Shown piece after piece: positions 1-8,419 of a stretch of 64,000 nt of DNA. The stretch lies in contig JAJECX010000044.1 in the NCBI GenBank assembly GCA_022821805.1, forward strand, positions 1 through 64,000, given 5' to 3'. The notes under the pieces are model-generated. The model had not been told where the DNA came from and did no database searches. It saw only the letters and a list, made by a program, of their open reading frames with translations. The position numbers and the translations under genes are program-made. Within the stretch, counting starts at the first letter, position 1, and every line of letters begins with the position of its first letter. This DNA is from Anaerolineae bacterium (lineage in GTDB: Bacteria > Chloroflexota > Anaerolineae > Aggregatilineales > Phototrophicaceae).

Positions 1-156
1 CCTTCAATTACGTTATAGCGTTATGCTTGCCGGTCACCTAGTTGCCCGATCTTGCACGGTAATCGCTTCAAAATCATAATGCGCCGTTCGCCACGAAAAT
101 TGCGAAAATCCAGAGGCTTTTCGTGAGGCGCTCGTTGAAAAAGGTCTGTAAATTTC

Positions 157-184
157 GGGCGATTCACCGAATCGCCCCTACAGA
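157..184. repeat. Palindromic GTAGGGGCG-family repeat
   Basis: A GGGCGATTC/GAATCGCCC inverted repeat followed by CCTACAG, the reverse-orientation form of the palindromic element found throughout the window. The surrounding gap (1-333) shows no other gene that I can support. Confidence 0.7.
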
Positions 185-333
185 TCACCAAAGTTACGGG
201 GAAAATAGTCAATGCCAACGCAATTTCAATTTGATGCGATTGCCCTGCCCGATCCTGTCCCATAATGGACTACTATGCTATCATTGGATATGTTTAGGAA
301 GCGCCTTAGCAAACTTGCCGAGTGGAGATACTG

Positions 334-585
334 ATGGCAACTCTGGAATCCTTGGATCAACGCCTTACCCTGCTAGAAGAGCGCAGTAATCTGCAAATGG
401 CGCTAGAGCGGCACACGAGCGCATTGTTTGCCGATCTCGCGCAGCTGATTGCAGATCTTGCAAGAAACCAAGAGGATGGCTTTGCGAATGTCAACCGTCG
501 CATTGATACGCTGGGCGAGCGCATGAATTCACTCGACGAGCGCACAGCCCGTATCGAAGACAAACTCGATCGCTTAATCGACTAA
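334..585 (+). CDS. Small coiled-coil protein of unknown function
   Basis: The predicted protein has 83 residues. The ATG at 334 is preceded by GGAG at 324-327 with six bases of spacing, so it is preferred over the in-frame GTG at 322. The sequence is almost entirely helical, with heptad-like runs of Leu, Ile and charged residues (LESLDQRLTLLEERSNL near the start; LDERTARIEDKLDRLI at the end), so a coiled-coil oligomer is likely. There is no signal peptide, membrane segment or catalytic motif. The gene stands alone, with about 170 empty bases before the tRNA-Asp promoter. I do not recognise a family and no function is assigned. It could be a structural or adaptor protein. Confidence 0.65.
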   Translation: MATLESLDQRLTLLEERSNLQMALERHTSALFADLAQLIADLARNQEDGFANVNRRIDTLGERMNSLDERTARIEDKLDRLID

Positions 586-715
586 CGGAACTATCCCTAT
601 AAACCTGCGCTCGGGCATCATATCCCGCAAATGATGTGGAATACCTCGCACCGATAATCTCACCTTTCGATTGACATTGTGTTTTAAGCCGATTTAATCC
701 TTACTCGAATTCTAC

Positions 716-744
716 TTGACAGCAATCCGGTCTGCTGCTACATT
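716..744 (+). promoter_or_regulatory. Promoter of tRNA-Asp
   Basis: TTGACA at 716-721, a 17-base spacer and TACATT at 739-744 place transcription start near 751, seven bases before the tRNA. A second TTGACA at 671-676 could mark a tandem promoter but lacks a convincing -10. Confidence 0.75.
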
Positions 745-757
745 ACCCTCGTTGTTC

Positions 758-830
758 GGGGGCGTGGTGTAGCGGTTAACATGCCGGCCTGTCAAGCCGG
801 AGATCGCGGGTTCAAATCCCGTCGCTCCCG
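758..830 (+). tRNA. tRNA-Asp (anticodon GTC)
   Basis: The 73-base cloverleaf has a 7-bp acceptor stem (GGGGGCG with CGCTCCC, one G-T pair), anticodon loop CTGTCAA with anticodon GTC, T arm GCGGG-TTCAAAT-CCCGT, and discriminator G73, which is the AspRS identity base. CCA is not encoded. It has its own promoter upstream and a terminator directly downstream. Confidence 0.97.
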
Positions 831-833
831 TCG

Positions 834-868
834 AATGGAGACACCCTACTGGCTGTCTCCATTTTTGT
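834..868 (+). terminator. Rho-independent terminator after tRNA-Asp
   Basis: AATGGAGACA (834-843) pairs perfectly with TGTCTCCATT (854-863), followed by TTTTGTTT. The ten-base stem and T-run make a strong intrinsic terminator that separates the tRNA from lysA. Confidence 0.9.
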
Positions 869-892
869 TTCAGCAATCATTCCCGAGCGCAG

Positions 893-2143
893 ATGGTCAT
901 TAATTCCTCGATTCGATACCAGCGCGAGCGCCTGACGATCGACGATATAGACTTGGAGTCGATCGTCAATGAAGTTGGCACGCCCGCTTATGTCTACAGC
1001 CTCGCGCGAATACGGGACAACTTCTCCTGTCTCAATGCCGCCTTGGCGCCAGTTCATGCGCGCCTCCATTTCAGCGTCAAAGCCAACGGCAACCTGGACG
1101 TTTTGCGTACGCTGAAAGAAGTCGGCGCCGGCTTCGATTGCGTCAGCGGCGGCGAGATTTTCCGCGCGCTGAATGCGGGCGCCGCGGCCAAAGACATCGT
1201 CTTCGCCGGCGTCGGCAAAACCTGCAGTGAAATTGAATATGCCGTCGGTAGGGGAGTCGGCTGGATCAACGCCGAGAATCTGGGCGAACTGGCGCATATT
1301 GACGCAATAGCGGCGGAGGCTGACCGCCAATCCGTAAAAGTAGCGCTGCGTCTCAATCCGCAGGTGACGGCCAATACCCATCCCTATATGGCGACCGGGC
1401 ACGGCGCGGCCAAATTCGGCTTGACGTCCGACGTGATTCGCCAAAACCTCAATGCGCCCGAACGCTATCCGCGCCTCGACATGACCGGTATCCACATGCA
1501 CGTCGGCAGCCAGCTTGGCGATAGCAAGTCGACGCTTGCCGCCCTGGACAAGCTGCTTGCGCTCGCCCGCGACTTTCCCCAGATCAAGACGATCAACCTG
1601 GGCGGAGGGCTGCCGGTTGCCTATCACCTAGGCGAGACGCCCCCGTCGCTGGCCCCGCTTGCCGCCGAATTGGCGCGGCGTCTGAATCCCTACACAGTCT
1701 TGTTAGAGCCAGGCCGCTCGCTTGTCGCCGATGCCGGTGTGCTGGTCGCCGACGTTCTTTACGTCAAGCGACAAGCCGGGCAAACCTTTGTCATCGTCGA
1801 TGCGAGCATGGCTGAATTGATTCGTCCGGCGCTCTACGGCGCTCATCATGAGATCATGCCGTTGCGAAAGACGAATGGCGAAACAGTTACAACCCAGGTT
1901 GTCGGACCAGTCTGCGAGTCGGCGGACGTGCTGGCGCGCGATCGAGACCTGCCTCCGCTGGCGCCGGGCGATAAGATTGCGCTGATGATGGCGGGCGCCT
2001 ATGGCATGACCATGGCGAGCAATTACAACGCGCGTCCCCGGCCTCCCGAGGTCGTTGTCGACGGCGGCCGCTGGTGGGTCAGCCGCCGGCGGGAGACTAT
2101 TGAAGACATGTTAATAGTGGAAGCCTCATTTAGGCGGAGCTAG
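893..2143 (+). CDS. lysA: Diaminopimelate decarboxylase
   Basis: This 416-residue fold-type III PLP enzyme would convert meso-diaminopimelate to lysine and CO2, the last step of lysine synthesis. The alanine-racemase-type barrel begins with TPAYVYS. The Schiff-base lysine is K63 in HFSVKAN. Other expected elements are the HMHVGSQ motif (about 200), the glycine-rich GGGLP phosphate loop (about 235), LEPGRS (about 275), the CESAD cysteine motif (about 345) and GAYGMTMASNYN near the C terminus. Length matches the family. The start lacks a strong ribosome site and could be a little upstream or downstream. The 3' end overlaps the convergent Ntn hydrolase gene by 14 bases. Ornithine or biosynthetic arginine decarboxylases share the fold, but the CESAD motif favours LysA. 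Aspartate kinase for the same pathway lies at 38.9-40.3 kb. Confidence 0.92.
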   Translation: MVINSSIRYQRERLTIDDIDLESIVNEVGTPAYVYSLARIRDNFSCLNAALAPVHARLHFSVKANGNLDVLRTLKEVGAGFDCVSGGEIFRALNAGAAAKDIVFAGVGKTCSEIEYAVGRGVGWINAENLGELAHIDAIAAEADRQSVKVALRLNPQVTANTHPYMATGHGAAKFGLTSDVIRQNLNAPERYPRLDMTGIHMHVGSQLGDSKSTLAALDKLLALARDFPQIKTINLGGGLPVAYHLGETPPSLAPLAAELARRLNPYTVLLEPGRSLVADAGVLVADVLYVKRQAGQTFVIVDASMAELIRPALYGAHHEIMPLRKTNGETVTTQVVGPVCESADVLARDRDLPPLAPGDKIALMMAGAYGMTMASNYNARPRPPEVVVDGGRWWVSRRRETIEDMLIVEASFRRS

Positions 2144-2867
2144 GAAATTCAGAGTTTGAACCCCTACTAAAGTTGCGCAAGGCATCTTCCGCATCGATGA
2201 TAGCTTGTCTGTGTTCCAAGAGTTCACCCTCGCCAAGTCTACTGGCAATCCATGTCCCTCTTCGTTTCTCCAAAACCGCAATCCGGTGAGGTTCGCCAAC
2301 GCCCAATCCGGCGCCCACCCTGCTTACATGCTGGAGAGTCCAGAGCACGCCGAAAATCGCCAAGCGAGTAGAGTTCGGCGCTCTGTCGCTCCAGAGGATT
2401 CGCTTGACAAACGCTAGAAACGGGTCAGCTTGACTACTGCCGCTTCCAATCGATACAAACGGTAAATCCGAAGTTATCTCCATTGAGTCAGCCAAGGCGC
2501 TAAACTGGAATAAGGCGGGGCTATAATTTATGGGCATGGCAACCAGTGTATTGCATCCGCCAAAAGACTTTCCCGCGCTCTTGGCTCGTTTCGCGGCTGG
2601 TTCAATCTGCGAATACATCGCCTCTGAAACGGCATTGCGCACATCTCTCGCACAGCGGAACTGCTTGTACTCATGCCAATGTTCGGCGAGTTCTTCTTTG
2701 ATCAGTTGGCTCAAGCCGGCACTGCCAGAACACGCGATGATAACATCGTTTTCCTCGATCGTGATTTTGTTGCTCACTTGCTGTTCTACTGCTGAGCCAG
2801 CCGTAGCAATGCTGTCCGCGCCGATAACAACGCCATCTTGACATATCACACCCACAATCAGCGTCAC
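2130..2867 (-). CDS. Proteasome-fold Ntn (N-terminal threonine) hydrolase, stand-alone
   Basis: The 245-residue protein opens GTG-Thr-Leu-Ile-Val-Gly, then GVVIGADS, like a proteasome beta subunit or HslV. I place the start at the GTG at 2865-2867. It follows AGGAG in the end of the upstream gene, and removal of fMet would expose Thr2 as the nucleophile without a propeptide. Counting from that Thr, Asp17 (in GADS), Lys33 (in VSNKI) and Gly47 (in CSGSAG) fall exactly at the proteasome catalytic positions, and GSGS occurs farther on (about 142-145). An earlier in-frame start at 2936 would overlap the upstream gene by 65 bases and bury the threonine. No ATPase (HslU, Mpa) is adjacent. The gene is second in a two-gene operon with a YwgA-like protein. 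Substrate and oligomeric state are unknown; activity is inferred from the conserved residues. Confidence 0.8.
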   Translation of the reverse strand: MTLIVGVICQDGVVIGADSIATAGSAVEQQVSNKITIEENDVIIACSGSAGLSQLIKEELAEHWHEYKQFRCARDVRNAVSEAMYSQIEPAAKRAKSAGKSFGGCNTLVAMPINYSPALFQFSALADSMEITSDLPFVSIGSGSSQADPFLAFVKRILWSDRAPNSTRLAIFGVLWTLQHVSRVGAGLGVGEPHRIAVLEKRRGTWIASRLGEGELLEHRQAIIDAEDALRNFSRGSNSEFPSSA

Positions 2868-2871
2868 TGCT

Positions 2872-3297
2872 TTACCACTCCTGAAACACGCTGTTTTCTC
2901 GAAATTCGGGAAAGTCTTGGTAGATTGCGCGGACAAGCTGCTGAAAGCTAAGCCCTCTAGCCCAATTCACTTTCTCCGTTATGAAAGCCGACATGTCTTT
3001 CGGAATACCTTCAAGTTCTGTCCTGTAGCCGCGTACGGTGGCAGCGTATTCTCGCCAGCCGCCTCTCTGGTTTGTGGTGATGGAAACCTTGCCTTCGTGC
3101 CCAAGCAGTTCAGCGTCGCGATAGACTTCCGCGCAGAACGGACCGTAGTCGTACTTGCGAAAATCATAGTAATCAGTTGGCAAGCGGTCGCGGAATTTCA
3201 TTCCAAGCAAAAACGCCACTTTCTGCAATTGTGCCGGCGTCAGTTTGTCGCCTTCCGCAGCAGCAATGATCTTCAACAACAAATCGGCGCGCTTCAT
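2872..3297 (-). CDS. YwgA-like / SocA-Panacea-like protein
   Basis: The 141-residue soluble protein has ATG at 3297, well placed behind AAAGGAG (3305-3311). The opening LLLKIIAAAEG...LTPAQLQKVAFLLG and the later YDFRKYDYGPFCAEVY resemble the YwgA family and, more distantly, the SocA/Panacea (DUF4065) domain of antitoxins and adaptor proteins. No catalytic motif is visible. Its stop codon lies four bases before the GTG of the Ntn hydrolase gene, whose ribosome site is inside this gene, so the two are probably translationally coupled. By context it could be an adaptor, inhibitor or substrate-recognition partner of the hydrolase; that is inference. The family match was recognised by eye only. 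Confidence 0.7.
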   Translation of the reverse strand: MKRADLLLKIIAAAEGDKLTPAQLQKVAFLLGMKFRDRLPTDYYDFRKYDYGPFCAEVYRDAELLGHEGKVSITTNQRGGWREYAATVRGYRTELEGIPKDMSAFITEKVNWARGLSFQQLVRAIYQDFPEFRENSVFQEW

Positions 3298-3356
3298 AAC
3301 CTTGCTCCTTTCACTCGGTAGACAAAACACGCGCTAAAATCGCTGTATTTTCATAC

Positions 3357-3385
3357 ACACTAGCACATCTGTTTTAGGCTGTCAA
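3357..3385 (-). promoter_or_regulatory. Promoter of the YwgA-like / Ntn hydrolase operon
   Basis: On the minus strand TTGACA (3385-3380), a 17-base spacer and TAGTGT (3362-3357) form a good sigma-70-type promoter about 60 bases before the first ATG. Confidence 0.65.
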
Positions 3386-3402
3386 ACGAAAATGGGGACA
3401 AT

Positions 3403-3426
3403 ACAAAAGACCCGCCCACGGGTCCC
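3403..3426 (-). terminator. Terminator of the two-tRNA unit
   Basis: On the minus strand GACCCG, loop TGGG, CGGGTC, then TTTTGT. It sits seven bases after the 3' end of the CAU tRNA and before the Ntn operon promoter. Confidence 0.75.
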
Positions 3427-3432
3427 AATCAG

Positions 3433-3506
3433 TGCTGATGGGAAGATTTGAACTTCCGACCTCGCGATTATGAGTCGCGCGCTCTAACCAGCTGAGCTAC
3501 ATCAGC
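3433..3506 (-). tRNA. tRNA with CAT anticodon (Ile2 or elongator Met)
   Basis: The 74-base cloverleaf has acceptor GCTGATG/CATCAGC, discriminator A73, anticodon loop CTCATAA and T arm GGAAG-TTCAAAT-CTTCC. A paired G1-C72 excludes initiator function. The anticodon-arm stretch GCGACTCATAATCGC is very like tRNA-Ile2, whose C34 is converted to lysidine by TilS, but elongator Met cannot be ruled out by eye. Confidence 0.9.
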
Positions 3507-3510
3507 TCGA

Positions 3511-3582
<72 letters not shown>

Positions 3583-3615
3583 TCATCAATGCAACGATTA
3601 ACGTTGCGAATCTAA

Positions 3616-3644
3616 AGCCTATCAGCTAGGCTTGCCCTTGTCAA
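3616..3644 (-). promoter_or_regulatory. Promoter of the tRNA-fMet / tRNA-CAU unit
   Basis: On the minus strand TTGACA (3644-3639), 17-base spacer, TAGGCT (3621-3616). Predicted transcription start is about 27 bases before tRNA-fMet. Confidence 0.6.
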
Positions 3645-3772
3645 TAGCAAGCTTGGAATATGGGCAGATTGGGCCTGCGCTCTCGCCTAAACCCGGCTTG
3701 CGCGCGCAGGCTCCCCGCCATTATACTGGGCTTGTGCAGCGAACACCCGTTCTGAATGACCGAGGATCGACC

Positions 3773-5794
3773 GTGCCAGACTTCGAATTGGATGCTCCTT
3801 TCGCGCCCACCGGCGACCAGCCGACCGCCATCGACGGCTTGCTGGCAGGCTTGCATCAGGGGCACGAGCATCAGACCCTGCTCGGCGCCACCGGCACCGG
3901 CAAAACCTTCACCATCGCCAATATCGTACAGGCGACCCAGCGCCCAACGCTGGTCATGGCGCATAACAAGACGCTGGCGGCGCAGCTTTACGCCGAGTTC
4001 AAGCGCCTCTTCCCAAACAACGCCATTGAATACTTCGTCAGCTACTACGACTATTACCAGCCAGAAGCCTACGTCCCGCGGCACGACCTCTACATCGAAA
4101 AGTCGACCGACATCAACGAGCAGATCGAGCGCTTGCGCCTCTCGGCGACCGCCTCTTTATTCTCGCGCCGCGATGTGTTGATAGTCGCTTCGGTTTCCTG
4201 CATCTACGGCATCGGCGATCCCGTCAACTGGCGGAAGATGTCGGTCGAGCTCAAAGTCGGCGAAGAAGTGCGGCGCGAGCGCGTGCTGCGCGACCTGGTG
4301 CGGATTCAATACCACCGCAACGACCTGGAATTGCGCCGCGGAACCTTCCGCGCGCGCGGTGATACGCTGGAGATCGTCCCCGGCTATTCGGAGACCGCCT
4401 TCCGCATATACCTCTGGGGCGATGAAATCGAGAAGATCATCGAGTTTCATCCGCTGACGGGCGAGGTGGTTCATGTCCACCAGCTGGTGACTATCTTCCC
4501 GGCGCGCGAATATATCACCGACGACGAGCATATCCGCGAAGCGCTTCAAGATATCGAGCTCGAGCTGGAAGAGCAGATCCTTTACTTCAAGCGCGAAGAC
4601 AAACTGCTCGAAGCCCAGCGCATCGAACAGCGCACGCGCTACGACATTGAAATGCTGCGCGAAGTCGGCTTCACCACCGGCATCGAGAATTACTCGCGTC
4701 ACTTTGATCGGCGCGCCCCCGGCAGCGCGCCCTTCACCCTCATCGACTACCTGCCTGAAGATCACTTGCTGGTCATCGACGAGAGCCACATGACCGTGCC
4801 CCAGATACGCGGCATGTACAATGGCGATCGGGCGCGCAAGCAAATCCTTGTCGATTTCGGCTTCCGCCTGCCCAGCGCGCTTGACAATCGGCCCCTGCAA
4901 TTCAACGAGTTTTGGGAGAGGGTAGGGCAGACGATTTATACCAGCGCCACCCCCGGTCCCCACGAGGGAAAAAACGCCGAGCAAGTTGTCGAGCAGATCA
5001 TTCGCCCCACCGGCATTGTCGATCCGCAAGTGGATGTCCGCCCGATCGAGGGACAGATCGATGACTTGCTGCAAGAAATCGCCATGCGCATTCGCGAAGG
5101 GCAGCGCGTCTTGGTGACTACGCTGACGCAGCGCATGTCGGAAGAGCTGGCTGGTTATATCAACGAGCTCGGCATCAAGGGGCAATACTTGCACGCCGAG
5201 GTTGATACCCTTGAACGCGTCGAGATTCTGCGCGATCTGCGCATGGGCGTCTACGATGTGGTCGTGGGCATCAATCTGCTGCGCGAAGGTCTCGATCTGC
5301 CCGAAGTCTCGCTGGTCGCAATACTTGACGCAGACAAGTCCGGCTTCTTGCGCTCGGAGCCGGCGCTAATCCAAACGATCGGGCGCGCCGCCCGCCATGT
5401 CGAAGGCAAGGTCATCATGTACGCCGACGAGACGACGCCGGCGATGGCAGGCGCGATCAACGAAACCGACCGCCGGCGTCTCAAGCAAGAACTGTACAAC
5501 CAGGAAAATGGCATTGAGCCGCAGCAGATCGTAAAAGACATTCAGGACATCACCGACCGCCTGCGCGCGCTTGACGGCGATGCCGAAGATGATGACATGG
5601 CAATTGACGCCGGGCTGGCTTCATTGCCCGCCGAAGAGCTGCAAGACATGATTAACGAACTTGAGCGCGAGATGACCAAGGCGGCGCAAGCGCTGGAATT
5701 TGAGAAGGCGGCCGCGCTGCGCGATCAAATCTTCGACCTCCGCGGCGCTCTCGTCCAGGAGCAGGGACTCGAAGGCGACTTGATGATGACCTAA
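3773..5794 (+). CDS. uvrB: Excinuclease ABC subunit B
   Basis: The 673-residue DNA damage-verifying helicase of nucleotide excision repair takes over lesions from UvrA and recruits UvrC. The start is GTG at 3773, seven bases after GAGG, giving the usual FELDAPFAPTGDQP opening; an upstream TTG would add 47 atypical residues. Walker A is GATGTGKT (about 40-47). The beta-hairpin YYDYYQPEAYVP follows (about 90). Helicase motif II is DESH (about 335-338), and motifs V-VI GINLLREGLDLPEVS and QTIGRAARH are intact. The UVR coiled coil is at the C terminus (ELEREMTKAAQALEFEKAAALRDQI), the UvrC-binding motif. The 3' end overlaps the convergent deacetylase-family gene by four bases. Confidence 0.97.
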   Translation: MPDFELDAPFAPTGDQPTAIDGLLAGLHQGHEHQTLLGATGTGKTFTIANIVQATQRPTLVMAHNKTLAAQLYAEFKRLFPNNAIEYFVSYYDYYQPEAYVPRHDLYIEKSTDINEQIERLRLSATASLFSRRDVLIVASVSCIYGIGDPVNWRKMSVELKVGEEVRRERVLRDLVRIQYHRNDLELRRGTFRARGDTLEIVPGYSETAFRIYLWGDEIEKIIEFHPLTGEVVHVHQLVTIFPAREYITDDEHIREALQDIELELEEQILYFKREDKLLEAQRIEQRTRYDIEMLREVGFTTGIENYSRHFDRRAPGSAPFTLIDYLPEDHLLVIDESHMTVPQIRGMYNGDRARKQILVDFGFRLPSALDNRPLQFNEFWERVGQTIYTSATPGPHEGKNAEQVVEQIIRPTGIVDPQVDVRPIEGQIDDLLQEIAMRIREGQRVLVTTLTQRMSEELAGYINELGIKGQYLHAEVDTLERVEILRDLRMGVYDVVVGINLLREGLDLPEVSLVAILDADKSGFLRSEPALIQTIGRAARHVEGKVIMYADETTPAMAGAINETDRRRLKQELYNQENGIEPQQIVKDIQDITDRLRALDGDAEDDDMAIDAGLASLPAEELQDMINELEREMTKAAQALEFEKAAALRDQIFDLRGALVQEQGLEGDLMMT

Positions 5795-6825
5795 AGCCCG
5801 TGGATTCGGCGCAGCTCGTCAATTAGCGGCTGAATCCCCGACGCCTCCGCCGCCGAGCGCGCCTCGCCGTATGGATCGCTGACTCCATCTTGTCCCAACA
5901 GCGCCCGCGCGATATTGACCCAGCCATTCGCCAGCGCCGGCAAATCATAGCCGCCCTCCATCACAAAGACGATTCGACCATCGCAGAGCCGCTCCGCCAA
6001 TCGAATGCACTCGCGCGCCAAATAGTCGTAGCCGCCGAGCGTCAGCTGCATGCCCGCCAGCGGATCAACCCAATGGGCGTCAAATCCAGCCGAAATCAGC
6101 ATCAAATCGGGATTGAACCGCTCAACCGCGGGCCTGACGACCTCATCGAACAGCCGTCGATAAGAAGCATCTCCCTGCCCGCCAGCGAGCGGGATGTTCA
6201 GCGTATATCCGCGCCCGGCGCCCGCCCCGATTTCGTCTAGCGCGCCCGTGCCGGGATAGAACGGACTTTGATGAATCGAGATGAAGCAGACCGACGGATC
6301 AGCGTAGAAGATATCATTCGTGCCGTTGCCGTGATGCACATCATAATCCAGAATCAGGACCTTCTCGATGCCCGGCGCTGACAGCGCGTGACGCGCCGCA
6401 ATCGCGACATTATTGAGCAGGCAAAAGCCCATCGCTCGGTCGGCGGTGGCGTGATGTCCCGGCGGACGCACGATCGCCAGCGCATTTTCCGCTCGCGCCC
6501 TAAGCGCGGCATCGACGGCGCCGATGACCGCGCCCGCCGCCAGCCGCGCCACATCCAGCGAGAGGGGCAGCGCATAAGTATCCGGATCGAGCCGAACCGT
6601 CCGTTCGCCGCCCGCTACCGCCATCAATCGCCGCAAGTGATCTAAAGTGTGCGCGGCGAGAATCTGCTCATCGCTCGCCGCCGTCGGCGCGATATGAAGC
6701 AACTGCTCCGACAGCCCGCTGGCGCCAAGCTGCTTCCAGACCGCCTCGATTCGGCCCGCATGTTCCGGATGACCGGGGAAGTCGTGTTGGTTGAAGCTCC
6801 TGTCGGTCAGGCAGGCGGTTGTCAC
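5791..6825 (-). CDS. Histone deacetylase family protein (class II-like amidohydrolase)
   Basis: The 344-residue zinc amidohydrolase belongs to the arginase/deacetylase fold. The tandem catalytic histidines are H124-H125 in RPPGHHA. Zinc ligands are D160 and H164 in DYDVHHGNGT (160-168), plus D249 in GFDAH. A Tyr-bearing GGYD motif is near residue 266 and EGGYD near 295. Bacterial members act on acetylpolyamines, acetylated proteins or small acetylated molecules, so the substrate is open. The GTG start at 6825 has GGGAG six bases upstream, and this Shine-Dalgarno overlaps the stop of the membrane glycosyltransferase gene. That points to cotranscription with it and the small membrane protein. 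The 3' end meets uvrB. Confidence 0.88.
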   Translation of the reverse strand: MTTACLTDRSFNQHDFPGHPEHAGRIEAVWKQLGASGLSEQLLHIAPTAASDEQILAAHTLDHLRRLMAVAGGERTVRLDPDTYALPLSLDVARLAAGAVIGAVDAALRARAENALAIVRPPGHHATADRAMGFCLLNNVAIAARHALSAPGIEKVLILDYDVHHGNGTNDIFYADPSVCFISIHQSPFYPGTGALDEIGAGAGRGYTLNIPLAGGQGDASYRRLFDEVVRPAVERFNPDLMLISAGFDAHWVDPLAGMQLTLGGYDYLARECIRLAERLCDGRIVFVMEGGYDLPALANGWVNIARALLGQDGVSDPYGEARSAAEASGIQPLIDELRRIHGL

Positions 6826-6835
6826 GCGCGTCTCC

Positions 6836-8419
6836 CTATTGGCTTTCTTTACCTTTAGGATACAAAATCAGATAATCGAAGCCGTTCATGTGAATCGTCT
6901 CTCGATGCTCATAGCGCTGGCCCATCGCCTCCAGCACCGACGGCGGATAAAATAACGCGCGCAGAATAATCAGCCCGAATTCGCGCCGATTGATCATCGA
7001 TATCAGCTGATCGCCTTGGAACAATCCGGCGCGATCCAGATTGCGCAACTGCGTCGGATTGGTCACGACATCGCGCTCCGCCGCCAAACTAAATCCTGCC
7101 TCTTCGCTCAAGACAGGCGCGTCAGTTTCGTTAATCAGCCGCACGATTTCGGCGCCGGCCGCGTGATCCTCCGCTCCCAGGAAATAGCCAATGCGCGCAT
7201 ATCCGCCGACCAAATAGCTGGCGGAATCGTAGAACCTCGCTTGCGCGTTGGCTTCGACGCCCAGGGCAGTCGCGATCGGCTCAAAGACGCCATCGGTCGG
7301 CATCTTGAGCGTCGCGCGCGCGTATCCCAAATATAGCAGCGGAACAACAATCATTCCAACGTGGCAAAGTTTGCTCAACGCTGCTTCACCCAGCAAGCCA
7401 CGCATTCGCCAATCACGCGCAATGATGCGCGAAAAGACGATCCCACTGAGAATGCAGGCTCCGGCCACCGATGTTACGAAATAACTGTCGCCAGCCCCCC
7501 AGGCCCCCGCTGCGACTCCGCCGAAAAGCGCCGCAAACACAAACCAAACGCCGTAAATCGAAAGCCTGTCGCAATACAGCTCGAATATCACCAGCAGGGC
7601 AGCCGGAACCAGCAGCAAGCCATGCAGCTTGAACCAAAGAATGAACAGACCCAAGGCTTGCTCGACGATGAAGTCGTTGACATTCGCCAGAATCGCCTGA
7701 ATCCACCATTGTCCCCCGGACGCGATATGCAGCCACAGAAACACGCCCATGCCGACGGCGGCAAATCCAATCGACCAGCGTATCGCCCGCAGCGGCGCCC
7801 GCAAGAACATCCAAGCCAGCGCGGCCACAGCGCTGATCGCGGCAAGCTGTTTCGTATAACCGGCGCATATCAAGAGCAGCAGGCCCGCCGCGATGCCCCG
7901 CCGGTCGCGGCGCGGGAAGGCGCTCGCTAGCGTTACGATTGCCAGCGTCTCAAAGGTAACCATCATCGTATGCTGACGATAGAGCGGACCGATGTGATAG
8001 ACGAAATTCGAGCTCAGAAAAGCTAGCCCCGAAAGTATGGCGATCCAGCGACGCCCAGGACCATCGCGATAGACAGCGTAAGCGATGGCGCCAGCGCTGA
8101 CCAGCGAGCCCAGAAAGCCGAGCAGACGGCCATACCAATGCGCCGGACCAAAAAACCAGACGAAGGGCGCCGCCATCACATGAAACAACGGCGGATAATT
8201 GCTGGCATAGAAAGGGTAGACTTCGGTATCGCGATAAGGCAGCTCGCCCCGACTGAAGAGCACGGTGTCGTACACTTCAAAGCCCTCGCCCTGGTCATAA
8301 TCATAAGGAAAGGCGAGCAGATTCGCCGTGTAAAGCAGGTAAATCAAAAATGAGAATAGCAGCGCGCCGCTGGCGGCCAGCATCAACACGATATGGATAC
8401 GGCTGCGCGCGCCATTCAT
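6836..8419 (-). CDS. Polytopic membrane glycosyltransferase-like protein (GT-C fold)
   Basis: The 527-residue protein has roughly ten membrane helices starting at residue 10. ATG at 8419 forms an ATGA overlap with the preceding small gene, so that start is preferred over a long upstream extension that reads the small gene in another frame. After the first helix comes an extracytoplasmic loop DYDQGEGFEVYD...YPFYASNYPPLFH. Acidic residues there resemble the catalytic loop of GT39/GT87-type polyprenyl-phosphate sugar transferases. A soluble domain of about 130 residues ends the protein. The donor is expected to be a lipid-linked sugar and the site the outer membrane face; both are inferred. Substrate is unknown. 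Confidence 0.7.
   Translation of the reverse strand: MNGARSRIHIVLMLAASGALLFSFLIYLLYTANLLAFPYDYDQGEGFEVYDTVLFSRGELPYRDTEVYPFYASNYPPLFHVMAAPFVWFFGPAHWYGRLLGFLGSLVSAGAIAYAVYRDGPGRRWIAILSGLAFLSSNFVYHIGPLYRQHTMMVTFETLAIVTLASAFPRRDRRGIAAGLLLLICAGYTKQLAAISAVAALAWMFLRAPLRAIRWSIGFAAVGMGVFLWLHIASGGQWWIQAILANVNDFIVEQALGLFILWFKLHGLLLVPAALLVIFELYCDRLSIYGVWFVFAALFGGVAAGAWGAGDSYFVTSVAGACILSGIVFSRIIARDWRMRGLLGEAALSKLCHVGMIVVPLLYLGYARATLKMPTDGVFEPIATALGVEANAQARFYDSASYLVGGYARIGYFLGAEDHAAGAEIVRLINETDAPVLSEEAGFSLAAERDVVTNPTQLRNLDRAGLFQGDQLISMINRREFGLIILRALFYPPSVLEAMGQRYEHRETIHMNGFDYLILYPKGKESQ

Noticed and set aside
21..263. Minus-strand ORF of 80 residues at the left edge
   Set aside because: No ribosome site or recognisable motif, and it crosses a palindromic repeat; composition looks non-coding.
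812..1627. Long minus-strand ORF antisense to lysA
   Set aside because: Shadow of lysA in the opposite frame; many such open frames occur here because of high GC codon bias.
2917..3321. Plus-strand ORF opposite the YwgA-like gene
   Set aside because: The minus frame has a strong AAAGGAG site, promoter and family resemblance; the plus frame has none.
4157..5194. 345-residue minus-strand ORF opposite uvrB
   Set aside because: Antisense shadow of a strongly supported gene, with no domain or start signal.
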